In this document: positions 15,593 to 23,894 of the stretch, piece after piece
Position numbering within the stretch: position 1 is the stretch's first letter
How the letters are laid out: each line of letters opens with the position of its first letter
NCBI GenBank assembly: GCA_023441625.1
Contig: JAEZOA010000105.1
Location: forward strand, 1 to 42,305
Reading direction: 5' to 3'
DNA length: 42,305 nt
Source: Bacillota bacterium
GTDB taxonomy: Bacteria > Bacillota > Clostridia > Acetivibrionales > DSM-1351
Position numbers and translations under genes: made by a program
The notes under the pieces: model-generated
Databases searched by the model: none
Told to the model about the DNA's origin: nothing
What the model saw: only the letters and a program-made list of their open reading frames with translations

Positions 15593-17854
15593 GTGGATTT
15601 ATCTCTTTACAAAGCAAAACCTGAAAAAACTATAAGGCAGCACACCGACGAATTATTGGAAAATCTTAATATATTGCATAGCTTGGACTACATCAAAAAT
15701 AAGCATGTATATGAGCTAACAAAAAAAGCCTGTGAATATCATGATTATGGCAAAGCTAATAGGGAATTCCAGAAAAGAATAAAGAACGGTACAAAGTTTG
15801 ATGAGAATACAGAGATAGCACATAATGTGTTATCTCTGTACTTTATGGATAAAAATGATTTTGAAAATATAGAAGACTATTATAAGGTTGGGGTTGCAGT
15901 TCTGAATCATCATGATTACTGTGATAATTTTAGAACAATAGAAAATGAAAAAAATAAAGAATTAATACAAAACCTATTAAGCGAATTTAAAGTTTATGAC
16001 GTTAAAAGAAGAGTTACTAAAAAGTTAAGAGATATAACAGAAAATGACGAGGCAATACTTATTAAAGGATTTCTTCATAAATGTGACTACAGCGCCAGCG
16101 GTGAAATTAAAATAGAATATGAAAACGATTTCCTGATTGCTGGACTTGAGAATTTATTAACTAAATGGAAACGTAAGAAAAATGATTCCAATTGGAATGA
16201 GCTTCAACAGTTTTGCATCAAAAATACAAATAAAAATATTGTGGTTGTTGCACAAACTGGAATGGGAAAAACTGAGGCAGGACTCCACTGGATAGGCAAT
16301 AATAAAGGCTTTTTCATTCTACCATTAAAAACAGCAATAAATTCCATATATAAAAGAGTTAAAGAAGATATTTTAGAGAAAAATCATATTGAAACTAGAT
16401 TAGCCCTGCTTCATTCAGATTCATTAAGTTATTACAATAACGACAAGGATGATAAAACGGGCAATCAAGGCGAAATGGATGTTATGGATTATTATAATCA
16501 GAGTAAACAGCTGTCTATACCTCTTAGTATTTCCACTTTAGATCAATTATTTGATTTTGTTTTCAAATACCAAGGATATGAACTAAAACTTACTACTTTG
16601 TCTTATTCAAAAATAGTCATTGATGAAATTCAAATGTATGGGGCGGATTTACTCGCTTATTTAATTTATGGCATTAAAATGGTAAATAAACTTGGGGGTA
16701 AAATTGCCATTCTAACAGCGACATTAGCTCCATTTATAAAAGATAAATTAAAAGAGGGAGAATACCCAATTGAGTTTGAAGAAAGTACGTTTATAAATGA
16801 TATGGAAAGGCATAATGTGAAGGTTTATGATAGTCAGATTGATGCTGAAAGTATTTATGATAAATTTTGTGAAAATAAGCAAAAACAAAATAAATGTAAA
16901 TACATAAGTAATAAAATACTTGTAGTTTGTAACACGGTTAAAAAAGCACAACAAATATATAATGAGCTTATAAAAAAAGGAGTACAAGATATAAATATAC
17001 TACATAGTAAATTTATAAAGTGTGAAAGATCAGCAAAAGAAAAAGCGATATTAGAGTTTGGGGAAACAGAAACTACTGGGGACTGCATCTGGATATGTAC
17101 ACAGATTGTAGAAGCAAGTCTGGATATAGATTTTGATTATTTGTTTACTGAGCTTTCGGATATAAATGGACTATTTCAAAGGATGGGAAGGTGCAACAGG
17201 AAAGGTTTTAAAGCTATAGAGGAACCTAACTGTTTCATATTTTTAGACATAGATAAGAACCTTTTGACTAATGGAGATAAAGGATTTATTGATAGAAAAA
17301 TCTATGAATTGTCAAAAGAGGCATTGAACAATGTAAATGGAGTACTTACAGAAAATGATAAGATAAGCATTATAAACAATTATTTAACATCAGATAATTT
17401 AAAAGGCAGTGATTTTGACGTAAAATTTAATCAATTTACAAGATGGATAGCCGATTTACCTCCCTACCAAATGGATAAGGAAGACATAAAGTTAAGAAAT
17501 ATTATATCTTATGATGTTATACCTAATGTTATTTATCAAACGCATAAAGATGAGATAGATGAATACTCTAAAATATTATTAAAGCAGATTCACCCTAATA
17601 TTGGGAGAGAGGAACTAGAAAAAATAAGACTAGAAAAAGTAAGATTAAAAGAAGAAATTAAAAAGTATACTGTGCCAGTTGGTAGATTTGATATTTATAT
17701 TAAAGGGGCTTCAAAGATACTTGTTAAGAAGGTTCAACTAAGCAGATATGAATATATAGATGTTGTAGATTGTCAGTATAATGAATTAGGGTTCATTCGA
17801 TTAACAAGCGAAGAGGTAAAGGGCTTAGTAGATAACTTTGATAATTTCTTGTAA
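15593..17854 (+). CDS. cas3: Cas3 nuclease-helicase (HD plus DExD/H)
   Basis: The 753-residue protein fuses an N-terminal HD nuclease (H17, H50-D51, H77, H106-H107-D108) to an SF2 helicase. The helicase has Walker A 'AQTGMGKTEAG' (about residue 220), the Walker B variant 'IVIDEIQMYGADL' (DEIQ rather than DEAH, which I recall as usual in this subtype) and motif VI 'FQRMGRCNRKG'. Cas3 is recruited by target-bound Cascade to unwind and degrade DNA. All catalytic residues I can check are present, so interference should be possible. The start is GTG 15593 with AGGGGTGG upstream. Confidence 0.95.
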   Translation: MDLSLYKAKPEKTIRQHTDELLENLNILHSLDYIKNKHVYELTKKACEYHDYGKANREFQKRIKNGTKFDENTEIAHNVLSLYFMDKNDFENIEDYYKVGVAVLNHHDYCDNFRTIENEKNKELIQNLLSEFKVYDVKRRVTKKLRDITENDEAILIKGFLHKCDYSASGEIKIEYENDFLIAGLENLLTKWKRKKNDSNWNELQQFCIKNTNKNIVVVAQTGMGKTEAGLHWIGNNKGFFILPLKTAINSIYKRVKEDILEKNHIETRLALLHSDSLSYYNNDKDDKTGNQGEMDVMDYYNQSKQLSIPLSISTLDQLFDFVFKYQGYELKLTTLSYSKIVIDEIQMYGADLLAYLIYGIKMVNKLGGKIAILTATLAPFIKDKLKEGEYPIEFEESTFINDMERHNVKVYDSQIDAESIYDKFCENKQKQNKCKYISNKILVVCNTVKKAQQIYNELIKKGVQDINILHSKFIKCERSAKEKAILEFGETETTGDCIWICTQIVEASLDIDFDYLFTELSDINGLFQRMGRCNRKGFKAIEEPNCFIFLDIDKNLLTNGDKGFIDRKIYELSKEALNNVNGVLTENDKISIINNYLTSDNLKGSDFDVKFNQFTRWIADLPPYQMDKEDIKLRNIISYDVIPNVIYQTHKDEIDEYSKILLKQIHPNIGREELEKIRLEKVRLKEEIKKYTVPVGRFDIYIKGASKILVKKVQLSRYEYIDVVDCQYNELGFIRLTSEEVKGLVDNFDNFL

Positions 17855-17868
17855 AGGAGTATAGGGAT

Positions 17869-18363
17869 ATGGACAAGCCAATTAGTGGAACTATGATTTA
17901 TTATTACGTTGTTTGTAAGAGGAAATTGTGGTATTTTTACAATCAAATACAAATGGAAGCTGATAATGAAAATGTAAAAATAGGCAAAGTTCTTGATGAA
18001 AATAGCTATGAACGAGAAGAAAAGCATATAAACATTGATGATATTATTAGTATTGACTATATTAAGAATAAGGGTATTTTGCATGAGGTCAAAAAAAGCA
18101 AAAAAATAGAGGATGCAGGTATAATGCAAGTTAAATATTACCTGTATTATTTGAAACAAAAGGGTGTAGAAGGTATAAAGGGTAAAGTTGATTATCCACT
18201 TCTTAAACAATGTATTGACATTGAATTGACAGATGAAGATGAAAAATACATAGAATCAGTATTAATTGACTTGAAAGGAATTGTGAACAAACCAACTCCG
18301 CCAATACTTGAGAAAAAAACTATTTGCAAAAAATGTGCTTATTTTGAATTGTGTTATATTTAA
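17869..18363 (+). CDS. cas4: Cas4 RecB-like nuclease for spacer acquisition
   Basis: The 164-residue protein has four cysteines placed for the Cas4 iron-sulfur cluster: C16 ('YYYVVCKRKLWYF') and C153, C156, C162 ('TICKKCAYFELC'). The RecB-type core is visible in 'GKVLDENSYERE' and 'HEVKKSKKIEDA'. Cas4 trims prespacers and selects the PAM end with Cas1-Cas2. AAAGGAG precedes ATG 17869. It appears intact although its partner cas1 is broken downstream. Confidence 0.9.
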   Translation: MDKPISGTMIYYYVVCKRKLWYFYNQIQMEADNENVKIGKVLDENSYEREEKHINIDDIISIDYIKNKGILHEVKKSKKIEDAGIMQVKYYLYYLKQKGVEGIKGKVDYPLLKQCIDIELTDEDEKYIESVLIDLKGIVNKPTPPILEKKTICKKCAYFELCYI

Positions 18364-18379
18364 GAAAGGTGGGATTGCT

Positions 18380-19252
18380 TTGAAACGTAGCTATTATATA
18401 TATAATAACGGTGAAATACAAAGAAAAGATAACACTTTGCGATTTACCAATAGTGAAAACGAGTATAGAGATATTCCTGTAGAACAGGTTGAGGATATTT
18501 ATATAATGTCTGAAATGACTTTCAATACTAAATTTATAGATTATGTATCAAAATATCAAATTCCTATACACTTTTTTAATTATTATAGTTTTTATACCGG
18601 TAGTTTTTATCCAAAAGAAAGCTTATTAGCTGGGAATTTATTAGTTAAACAAGTTAGACACTATGATGATGAGCAAAAAAGACTATATATAGCGCAAAAA
18701 TTCATAGAAGCCGCTGCTTCAAACATTTATAGGAATTTAAGATACTATAATGGCAGGGGTAAAAATGTTGAAGAAACAATGGTGGAAATATCTTATCTGA
18801 GAGAAAAAATATTAAAAACACAGACTATTAATGAATTAATGGGTATAGAGGGAAATATAAGAAAGCTATATTATTCAACTTGGAATATAATTGTTGACCA
18901 GAAAATTGATTTTGAGAAAAGAGTCAAGAATCCACCTGATAATATGATAAATACTATGATATCTTTTGTAAATGGATTAGTGTATACAAGAGTATTAGGA
19001 GAAATATATCGAACGCAACTTAATCCTACTATTAGTTTTTTACATGAGCCAGGATTCAGAAGATTTTCGTTAAGCTTAGATTTGGCGGAAGTATTTAAAC
19101 CAATTTTGGGCGATAGATTAATATTCTCATTGCTAAATAAAAATCAAATTACTCCAAGCTGCTTTACTAAGAATCTTAACTATCTTCATTTAACAAAAGA
19201 TGCATCGACAAGCGGCTGCAAGTTAAGGTTTAAAAATACCCGGATTGCTTAA
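18380..19252 (+). CDS. cas1: Cas1 integrase, C-terminally truncated (probable pseudogene)
   Basis: The first ~276 codons read as type I-B Cas1, starting at TTG 18380 ('KRSYYIYNNGEIQRKDNTL') with AAGGTGG upstream. The integrase residues E157 ('MGIEGNIRKLYYSTWN'), H222 ('FLHEPG') and D234 ('SLDLAEVFKP') are present. After 'LTKDAS' (about 19207) the sequence no longer resembles Cas1. It reads through an unrelated tail and stops at 19252 inside the 3' end of a minus-strand gene. Family members I know are about 330 residues, so roughly the last 45 are lost, including the 'HR...YL.RLE..KL..HL' helices. No cas2 follows. Confidence 0.85.
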   Translation: MKRSYYIYNNGEIQRKDNTLRFTNSENEYRDIPVEQVEDIYIMSEMTFNTKFIDYVSKYQIPIHFFNYYSFYTGSFYPKESLLAGNLLVKQVRHYDDEQKRLYIAQKFIEAAASNIYRNLRYYNGRGKNVEETMVEISYLREKILKTQTINELMGIEGNIRKLYYSTWNIIVDQKIDFEKRVKNPPDNMINTMISFVNGLVYTRVLGEIYRTQLNPTISFLHEPGFRRFSLSLDLAEVFKPILGDRLIFSLLNKNQITPSCFTKNLNYLHLTKDASTSGCKLRFKNTRIA

Positions 19253-20090
19253 TTATGTCCTCTCCGTTGATAAATGCTTTTGTTGCCTCTGCTACAGTCT
19301 TTGATGCTTTACGCAGATAGGACTGCACAGCATGATAGCCGACAGCGTAACCGGCACAATAAGAAATACCAAGGGATTTACCTTCCGGTACCATAGGGTG
19401 GTCGCCATACATGTACTTCCTCACCTCCATGAAGCCCACAACATCAATATTCTGCCCAATAATACTGCTCGCTTTTCTCAAATCGGTCTCATTAACATTT
19501 GACACCCAAGGCCCGATATACTCCTCGCCATACAAGGTGGATGCAAAACTCTCTGCCAGCCCTTCAACAGCGAGGTATTGGCTTAAGGTAACATTCATAA
19601 AATTCCAATTTATATTATTGAACAATACATTGTGATGAAATTCATGGGCAACACAGGAAGGTAATCTAGGAAGATTATACTCATTAGGCGCAATCATAAT
19701 TTGGATATAACCTGGGCAAGAACCGAGACCAGTATATCCTTGGGTTTCTGCAAAAATCACTGGATTGGCTAAAAAAATCCCCAGCAATAAGTCGGTGGGC
19801 ATCTGAATACCCGGTTTTTGCAAGTTGTTTTCTGCAAATTCTATTGCTTGTTGCGCTTTATTCCAAGCGTCCGAGTCACGTAATTGAGCAAGCATTTCCT
19901 TGGCAGTGCTATCTACACCCGAAAGTGTGAGGCAACCAAACGTGTTAGGATCACGGGGCATATTCATTCTTTCAAACATCGGTGCAAAATGTTGTATGAC
20001 TTCTTTATCAAAAAAGTCAGCTCGTTCAGGGTCTGGTAGTGATAGCATCTCAGTGTATAGCTGGTATGTATCTAAAATATTAATTTTCAC
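19230..20090 (-). CDS. DUF2268 predicted zinc-dependent protease (YjaZ-like)
   Basis: The 286-residue protein carries the gluzincin motif 'CVAHEFHHNVLF' (H149, E150, H153) and a downstream candidate third zinc ligand E177 in 'AVEGLAESFASTLYGEE', as in the DUF2268/YjaZ family. Substrate is unknown and there is no signal peptide, so it is probably cytoplasmic. The start is GTG 20090 (AAGGAG upstream on the minus strand). It has visibly higher GC than the AT-rich cas genes, and its last codons overlap the broken 3' end of cas1, suggesting arrival by recombination. Its promoter is of MerR type, but no MerR gene lies nearby. Confidence 0.85.
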   Translation of the reverse strand: MKINILDTYQLYTEMLSLPDPERADFFDKEVIQHFAPMFERMNMPRDPNTFGCLTLSGVDSTAKEMLAQLRDSDAWNKAQQAIEFAENNLQKPGIQMPTDLLLGIFLANPVIFAETQGYTGLGSCPGYIQIMIAPNEYNLPRLPSCVAHEFHHNVLFNNINWNFMNVTLSQYLAVEGLAESFASTLYGEEYIGPWVSNVNETDLRKASSIIGQNIDVVGFMEVRKYMYGDHPMVPEGKSLGISYCAGYAVGYHAVQSYLRKASKTVAEATKAFINGEDIIKQSGYF

Positions 20091-20146
20091 TTTTTTATTC
20101 TCCTTAATTTTTTTGAATATCTAATGGGTCACTAGTGATTAAGTAT

Positions 20147-20177
20147 AGTGTAAGCTATCACGCAACGTAAGGGTCAA
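20147..20177 (-). promoter_or_regulatory. MerR-type promoter with 19-base spacer for the DUF2268 gene
   Basis: On the minus strand TTGACC (20177-20172) and TACACT (20152-20147) are 19 bases apart, the overlong spacing that MerR-family activators correct by DNA distortion. The spacer contains the imperfect dyad ttacg-ttg-cgtga. The promoter sits about 57 bases upstream of the GTG start. Confidence 0.6.
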
Positions 20178-20295
20178 TAGTTTCATTGAACTAATTATCA
20201 CATACATTAGCTTGACAACATTTGCAATGTAATGTATCCTAAAAATTGTAAATACATGAATAATATGTATATAAGTAAAGTTATTTGTAGAAAGA

Positions 20296-20401
20296 TTGAA
20301 GCTATAAAAAATTAATCAAGGAGGTACCTAGCCCATGCAATTTCTGTCGGACAAATATTTTCTAGATGTTCTTGAACGAAATACTGGGCATGGACATAAT
20401 T
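20296..20401 (+). promoter_or_regulatory. Leader element B: Shine-Dalgarno, hairpin, start codon (ppx)
   Basis: AAGGAGG (20318-20324) lies 77 bases before ATG 20402. Arm ccatgc (20333-20338) pairs with gcatgg (20388-20393); one C-A mismatch then separates a closing G-C pair (20331/20395). Six bases (ataatt) separate the arm from the ATG, as in the other copies. The 49-base loop puts it in the longer size class with the 36097 copy. A related upstream block starts at 20296 (ttgaagctataaaa). Confidence 0.6.
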
Positions 20402-21340
20402 ATGCGCGTTTCTGCAATTGAAATAGGTACAAATTCTACAAAATTTATTATTGCCGAGTTGAATGATAGAGGCTCAATTGAAGTAATAAAAAGAACCAGC
20501 ATTGTAAATCGACTAAGTACTGGGATGTATCTAGATAATAATTTATCTCCCTTAGCAATCGAAAGGTCAATAGAAATTATAGATAATTTAGTAAATGAAA
20601 GTAATAAGCACAAAGCAAAGCTGATATCTATATTTTCTACAAGTGTTCTCCGGGATGCAGGTAATAAACAGGTATTATTAGATAGGGTAAAGGAGAGCTT
20701 TGGTGTTGAAATCAATATTATAAGTGGAGAAAAAGAGGCGTATTATGCCTATACTGCATGTAAAGAGGTTGTAGAAAATAAAAATAATAGATTTGCTGTA
20801 ATAGATATTGGTGGAGGCAGCACTGAAATAATTGTGGGAAATGTTTATAGTATTGAACAAAAAGTAAGTTTGGATATTGGTGCTGTTAGATTAACTGAGC
20901 TGTTTGTAAAACATGACCCTATAGAAAAGAATGAGCTTGAACAAATAACATTTTATATCAATAGCAAAATAACTGAGCTAGGTTCATTGGACTTAAGGGG
21001 ACTTCAATTTATTGGAACTGGAGGAACAATAAAAAGTTTAGGAACTCTATCAGTGAAAGAAAATTATAGCAACGAAAGCAAAGTTAATGGATGGAATTTA
21101 AGCATTGATGATATTGAGCGTTTGTTAGGGGTTTTATCAAAGCTAAATACAGAAGGTAAAATTAGCTTAGTAGGATTAAATCCTAAGAGAGCGGATGTTA
21201 TCACTACAGGGGTCTTAATATTATTCACAGTAATGAGAAGATTTAATATCGAGCAGGTTAAAATCAGTACGCAAGGCGTGCTGGAGGGATTTGTTACAGA
21301 ATATATTAAGATGGTTGGGATTTCAGATAGTTTAGATTAA
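20402..21340 (+). CDS. Ppx/GppA family exopolyphosphatase / pppGpp phosphatase
   Basis: The 312-residue protein has the ASKHA fold motifs of the family: 'AIEIGTNSTKFIIAEL' at the start, the 'SGEKEAYYAY' loop, 'FAVIDIGGGSTEIIVG' (phosphate-binding) and 'GLQFIGTGGTIKSLG'. It hydrolyses polyphosphate or pppGpp; which one cannot be decided from sequence. The length fits the short single-module members. ATG 20402 is chosen because it begins the family homology; the frame extends upstream only through the hairpin leader. Confidence 0.9.
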   Translation: MRVSAIEIGTNSTKFIIAELNDRGSIEVIKRTSIVNRLSTGMYLDNNLSPLAIERSIEIIDNLVNESNKHKAKLISIFSTSVLRDAGNKQVLLDRVKESFGVEINIISGEKEAYYAYTACKEVVENKNNRFAVIDIGGGSTEIIVGNVYSIEQKVSLDIGAVRLTELFVKHDPIEKNELEQITFYINSKITELGSLDLRGLQFIGTGGTIKSLGTLSVKENYSNESKVNGWNLSIDDIERLLGVLSKLNTEGKISLVGLNPKRADVITTGVLILFTVMRRFNIEQVKISTQGVLEGFVTEYIKMVGISDSLD

Positions 21341-21384
21341 GCAAATGGATTGACTATGTGAGTAATAAGGAGGTCACCAGTAAA

Positions 21385-22632
21385 ATGAATGATTATGAAT
21401 TGCTAGATATTGCGCAAAAGTTTGGAACGCCATTGTATGTATATGATGGTGATAAAATTATCAAACAATACAATACACTTAAAAACACTCTACCCCAAGA
21501 CTTCGAAATTTTTTATTCAATGAAGGCAAATCCACTTTTAGGAATATGCCAGCTATTCAACGCTCTGAACAGCTGTATAGAGGTAGCCTCAATCGGAGAG
21601 CTATATATGGCCTTGGCTGCTGGGTTTACACAAGATAAAATTATTTTTACCAGTCCTGGAAAGTCATTCGATGAGCTGGAATATGCAATTAAAGAACAAA
21701 TTTATAGTATCAATGTTGAATCTACAGCCGAGGCTGAAATCATAAATCAGCTTGCTGCACAAAGAAATGTAAAAGTGGATATTTCTCTTAGAATTAATCC
21801 TAATTTTGATGCTGGTGGTTCTAGTATTAAAATGTCTGGTGTTCCGACACAATTTGGCATTGACCAGGCGGCAATAGCAGAAGCCTTTGGAACTCTTTCG
21901 TTATTGCCTAATATAAATATAATTGGAATTCATATTTATACAGGGACACAAGCACTCAATGCAGAGAAAATTCTTTATAGTATGGAACAAATTATCTCTT
22001 TAGCAATAGATTTATCCTACAACTATGGTTTTCCTCTGAAATTTCTGGATTTAGGTGGCGGATTTGGAATTCCGTACTTTAAGGGTGAAACAGCTTTGGA
22101 TATGGTGAGCTTGAAAGAAGGCTTTTGCGTGCTATGGAATAAGTATAAGGAACGTTTGACTAAAACGAGAGTAGCTGTAGAAAGTGGAAGGTTTTTATTA
22201 GCTGAGTCAGGTGTATATTTAACTAGGGTCTTATATACCAAGGAATGTAGAGAGAATAAGTACATAGTTTGTGATGGAGGCTCGAACCAGCACGCATCAT
22301 CTGCTTTTTTGGGAAGGCACATACGAAATAATTTTCCTATGCATGTTCTCAACAAAAGTGGAGCGGAAGAGGAGGTAAATATTGTTGGTTCTCTATGTAC
22401 TCCAACCGATATACTTGGTCAAAAGGTAATACTTCCTCATATAGTTCCAGGGAACATTATTGCTATAGAAAAATCTGGAGCCTATGGGTTAACCCAGAGT
22501 CCTGGAAATTTCTTAAGCCATCCTCTACCAGCAGAGGTTATTCAATATAATGGAGAGACTTATACATTAAGAGAAAGAGGAACAAAAGAGGATTTCTTAA
22601 AGGGGCAAAATAAATTATCTCTGCTAACCTAA
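21385..22632 (+). CDS. LysA-fold PLP-dependent decarboxylase (DAP decarboxylase or BtrK-like)
   Basis: The 415-residue protein is a fold III PLP enzyme: 'FEIFYSMKANPLLGICQLF' contains the PLP lysine, 'SIGELYMALAAGF' and the glycine loop 'FLDLGGGFGIPYFKG' bind the cofactor, and 'VGSLCTPTDILG' supplies the active-site cysteine across the dimer. Diaminopimelate decarboxylase (lysine synthesis) is one option. The adjacent orphan protein and lack of lysine genes also allow an acyl-carrier amino acid decarboxylase such as BtrK. ATG 21385 follows AAGGAGG (21367-21373); GTG 21358 lies upstream of that site and is rejected. Confidence 0.8.
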   Translation: MNDYELLDIAQKFGTPLYVYDGDKIIKQYNTLKNTLPQDFEIFYSMKANPLLGICQLFNALNSCIEVASIGELYMALAAGFTQDKIIFTSPGKSFDELEYAIKEQIYSINVESTAEAEIINQLAAQRNVKVDISLRINPNFDAGGSSIKMSGVPTQFGIDQAAIAEAFGTLSLLPNINIIGIHIYTGTQALNAEKILYSMEQIISLAIDLSYNYGFPLKFLDLGGGFGIPYFKGETALDMVSLKEGFCVLWNKYKERLTKTRVAVESGRFLLAESGVYLTRVLYTKECRENKYIVCDGGSNQHASSAFLGRHIRNNFPMHVLNKSGAEEEVNIVGSLCTPTDILGQKVILPHIVPGNIIAIEKSGAYGLTQSPGNFLSHPLPAEVIQYNGETYTLRERGTKEDFLKGQNKLSLLT

Positions 22633-22678
22633 AAAATAAGAAAGTGTTTTAAATTAATTAATATGCTGAGGGTATAAT

Positions 22679-23773
22679 ATGCAAAAATTTGATTTAAATA
22701 ACTTGACCTTTTTTACGAATAAGGATGGAAGTGTTGATAATGTTGCATTATCATTAAGCTGCTTCGATTGCTCCATTTATAATATATTAAAAAATAACAG
22801 AGCTTTTGACAAAGAATTAATTGTACCGCTGTTCATTAGAGATATATATCCAACCCTATGGTACAACGATAAAACTGGGGTGTTCAGGATTATTAATCAG
22901 AGCAGGAATATTAATCCTCTCTGGACTAATTACGTAAAGGTAGCACAATATGATAGACTACAGGACCGAGACTCCTTACGCTTATTGGAGAGCCTGTTGG
23001 ATAAGGGCCAAATTGTCATTATGCAGACCGTTTTCGAATTAATTAAGTATTATGATAAGTACAACCCCAATTTTGATTTAAACGAGTATAATCAAGACAT
23101 TAATCATGTAAATATTGTTTTATATCATGAGAATGACAAAATCTATTATGCTGAGAAAATACCATATTGTATAAACCAAGAAAATTATGTACCCTACCAA
23201 TTTAATAAACAAATAGGAGTAATTAATAAGAGTGAAATAGTAGAGGCCTGCAACTACTTTTTAAGATGCTTTACAATCGAGGTAAATGAGCAGAACTTGA
23301 TTCAAGATGCTTCAAGTCCAGAGATTTTAGCAAATTTTATTTATGCAATTTCTGATAACTACGCTGGAAATATTGAGCATATGGATGGATATACGAGATG
23401 TCATGGCATTGCTGCTTTAGAAAAGTTAGTTGAATTTTGTAATGTAGGTGTTGATATGAATAAGTATTTTCAAACAGAAGAATTTAAGCTGCAGGACAGA
23501 ATAAATTTTGACATCTGGATGATACATGGTGCTAGATTAATGATATTCGAGTATATTAAGAGCCAGCCAACTTCAGCGTATATCAGCACATTGGCGGATA
23601 CGCTTATTGAAGCTAAGGAACAGTGGGTACTACTGCAAAGAATTTTTAGTAGATTAATAAAATCCAGGTCAACCCGGTTAACTCCAAAAATAGGAGAGAG
23701 GGTTAAAGACATTATTGAAGTAGAAAATAGATTAAATATACTTCTAAAGAACTTTTGTAGGATAAAACTGTAG
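22679..23773 (+). CDS. Orphan 364-aa protein, possibly BtrH-like papain-fold
   Basis: I do not recognise this protein with confidence. The N-terminal half has 'LSLSCFDCSIYNIL' and, about 120 residues later, 'INHVNIVLYHENDKIYYAEK'. That spacing of a Cys region and a His/Asp-containing strand recalls the papain-like N-terminal domain of butirosin protein BtrH and similar acyltransferases. The C-terminal half is helical ('EHMDGYTRCHGIAALEKLVE'). It lies 46 bases after the LysA-like gene, probably in the same transcript. The ATG at 22679 follows a weak GAGGG site. There is no signal peptide or membrane segment. Confidence 0.45.
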   Translation: MQKFDLNNLTFFTNKDGSVDNVALSLSCFDCSIYNILKNNRAFDKELIVPLFIRDIYPTLWYNDKTGVFRIINQSRNINPLWTNYVKVAQYDRLQDRDSLRLLESLLDKGQIVIMQTVFELIKYYDKYNPNFDLNEYNQDINHVNIVLYHENDKIYYAEKIPYCINQENYVPYQFNKQIGVINKSEIVEACNYFLRCFTIEVNEQNLIQDASSPEILANFIYAISDNYAGNIEHMDGYTRCHGIAALEKLVEFCNVGVDMNKYFQTEEFKLQDRINFDIWMIHGARLMIFEYIKSQPTSAYISTLADTLIEAKEQWVLLQRIFSRLIKSRSTRLTPKIGERVKDIIEVENRLNILLKNFCRIKL

Positions 23774-23894
23774 TATTGTTATAAATTTGGTATAATATTA
23801 CTCTTGGTTTGGAAACAATTATATTAATGCTAATTGGATTAAAGATTTTTAATCCTCAAGCTAGATTATTTGTTTTCAAAAAAGGGGTTTTTTT

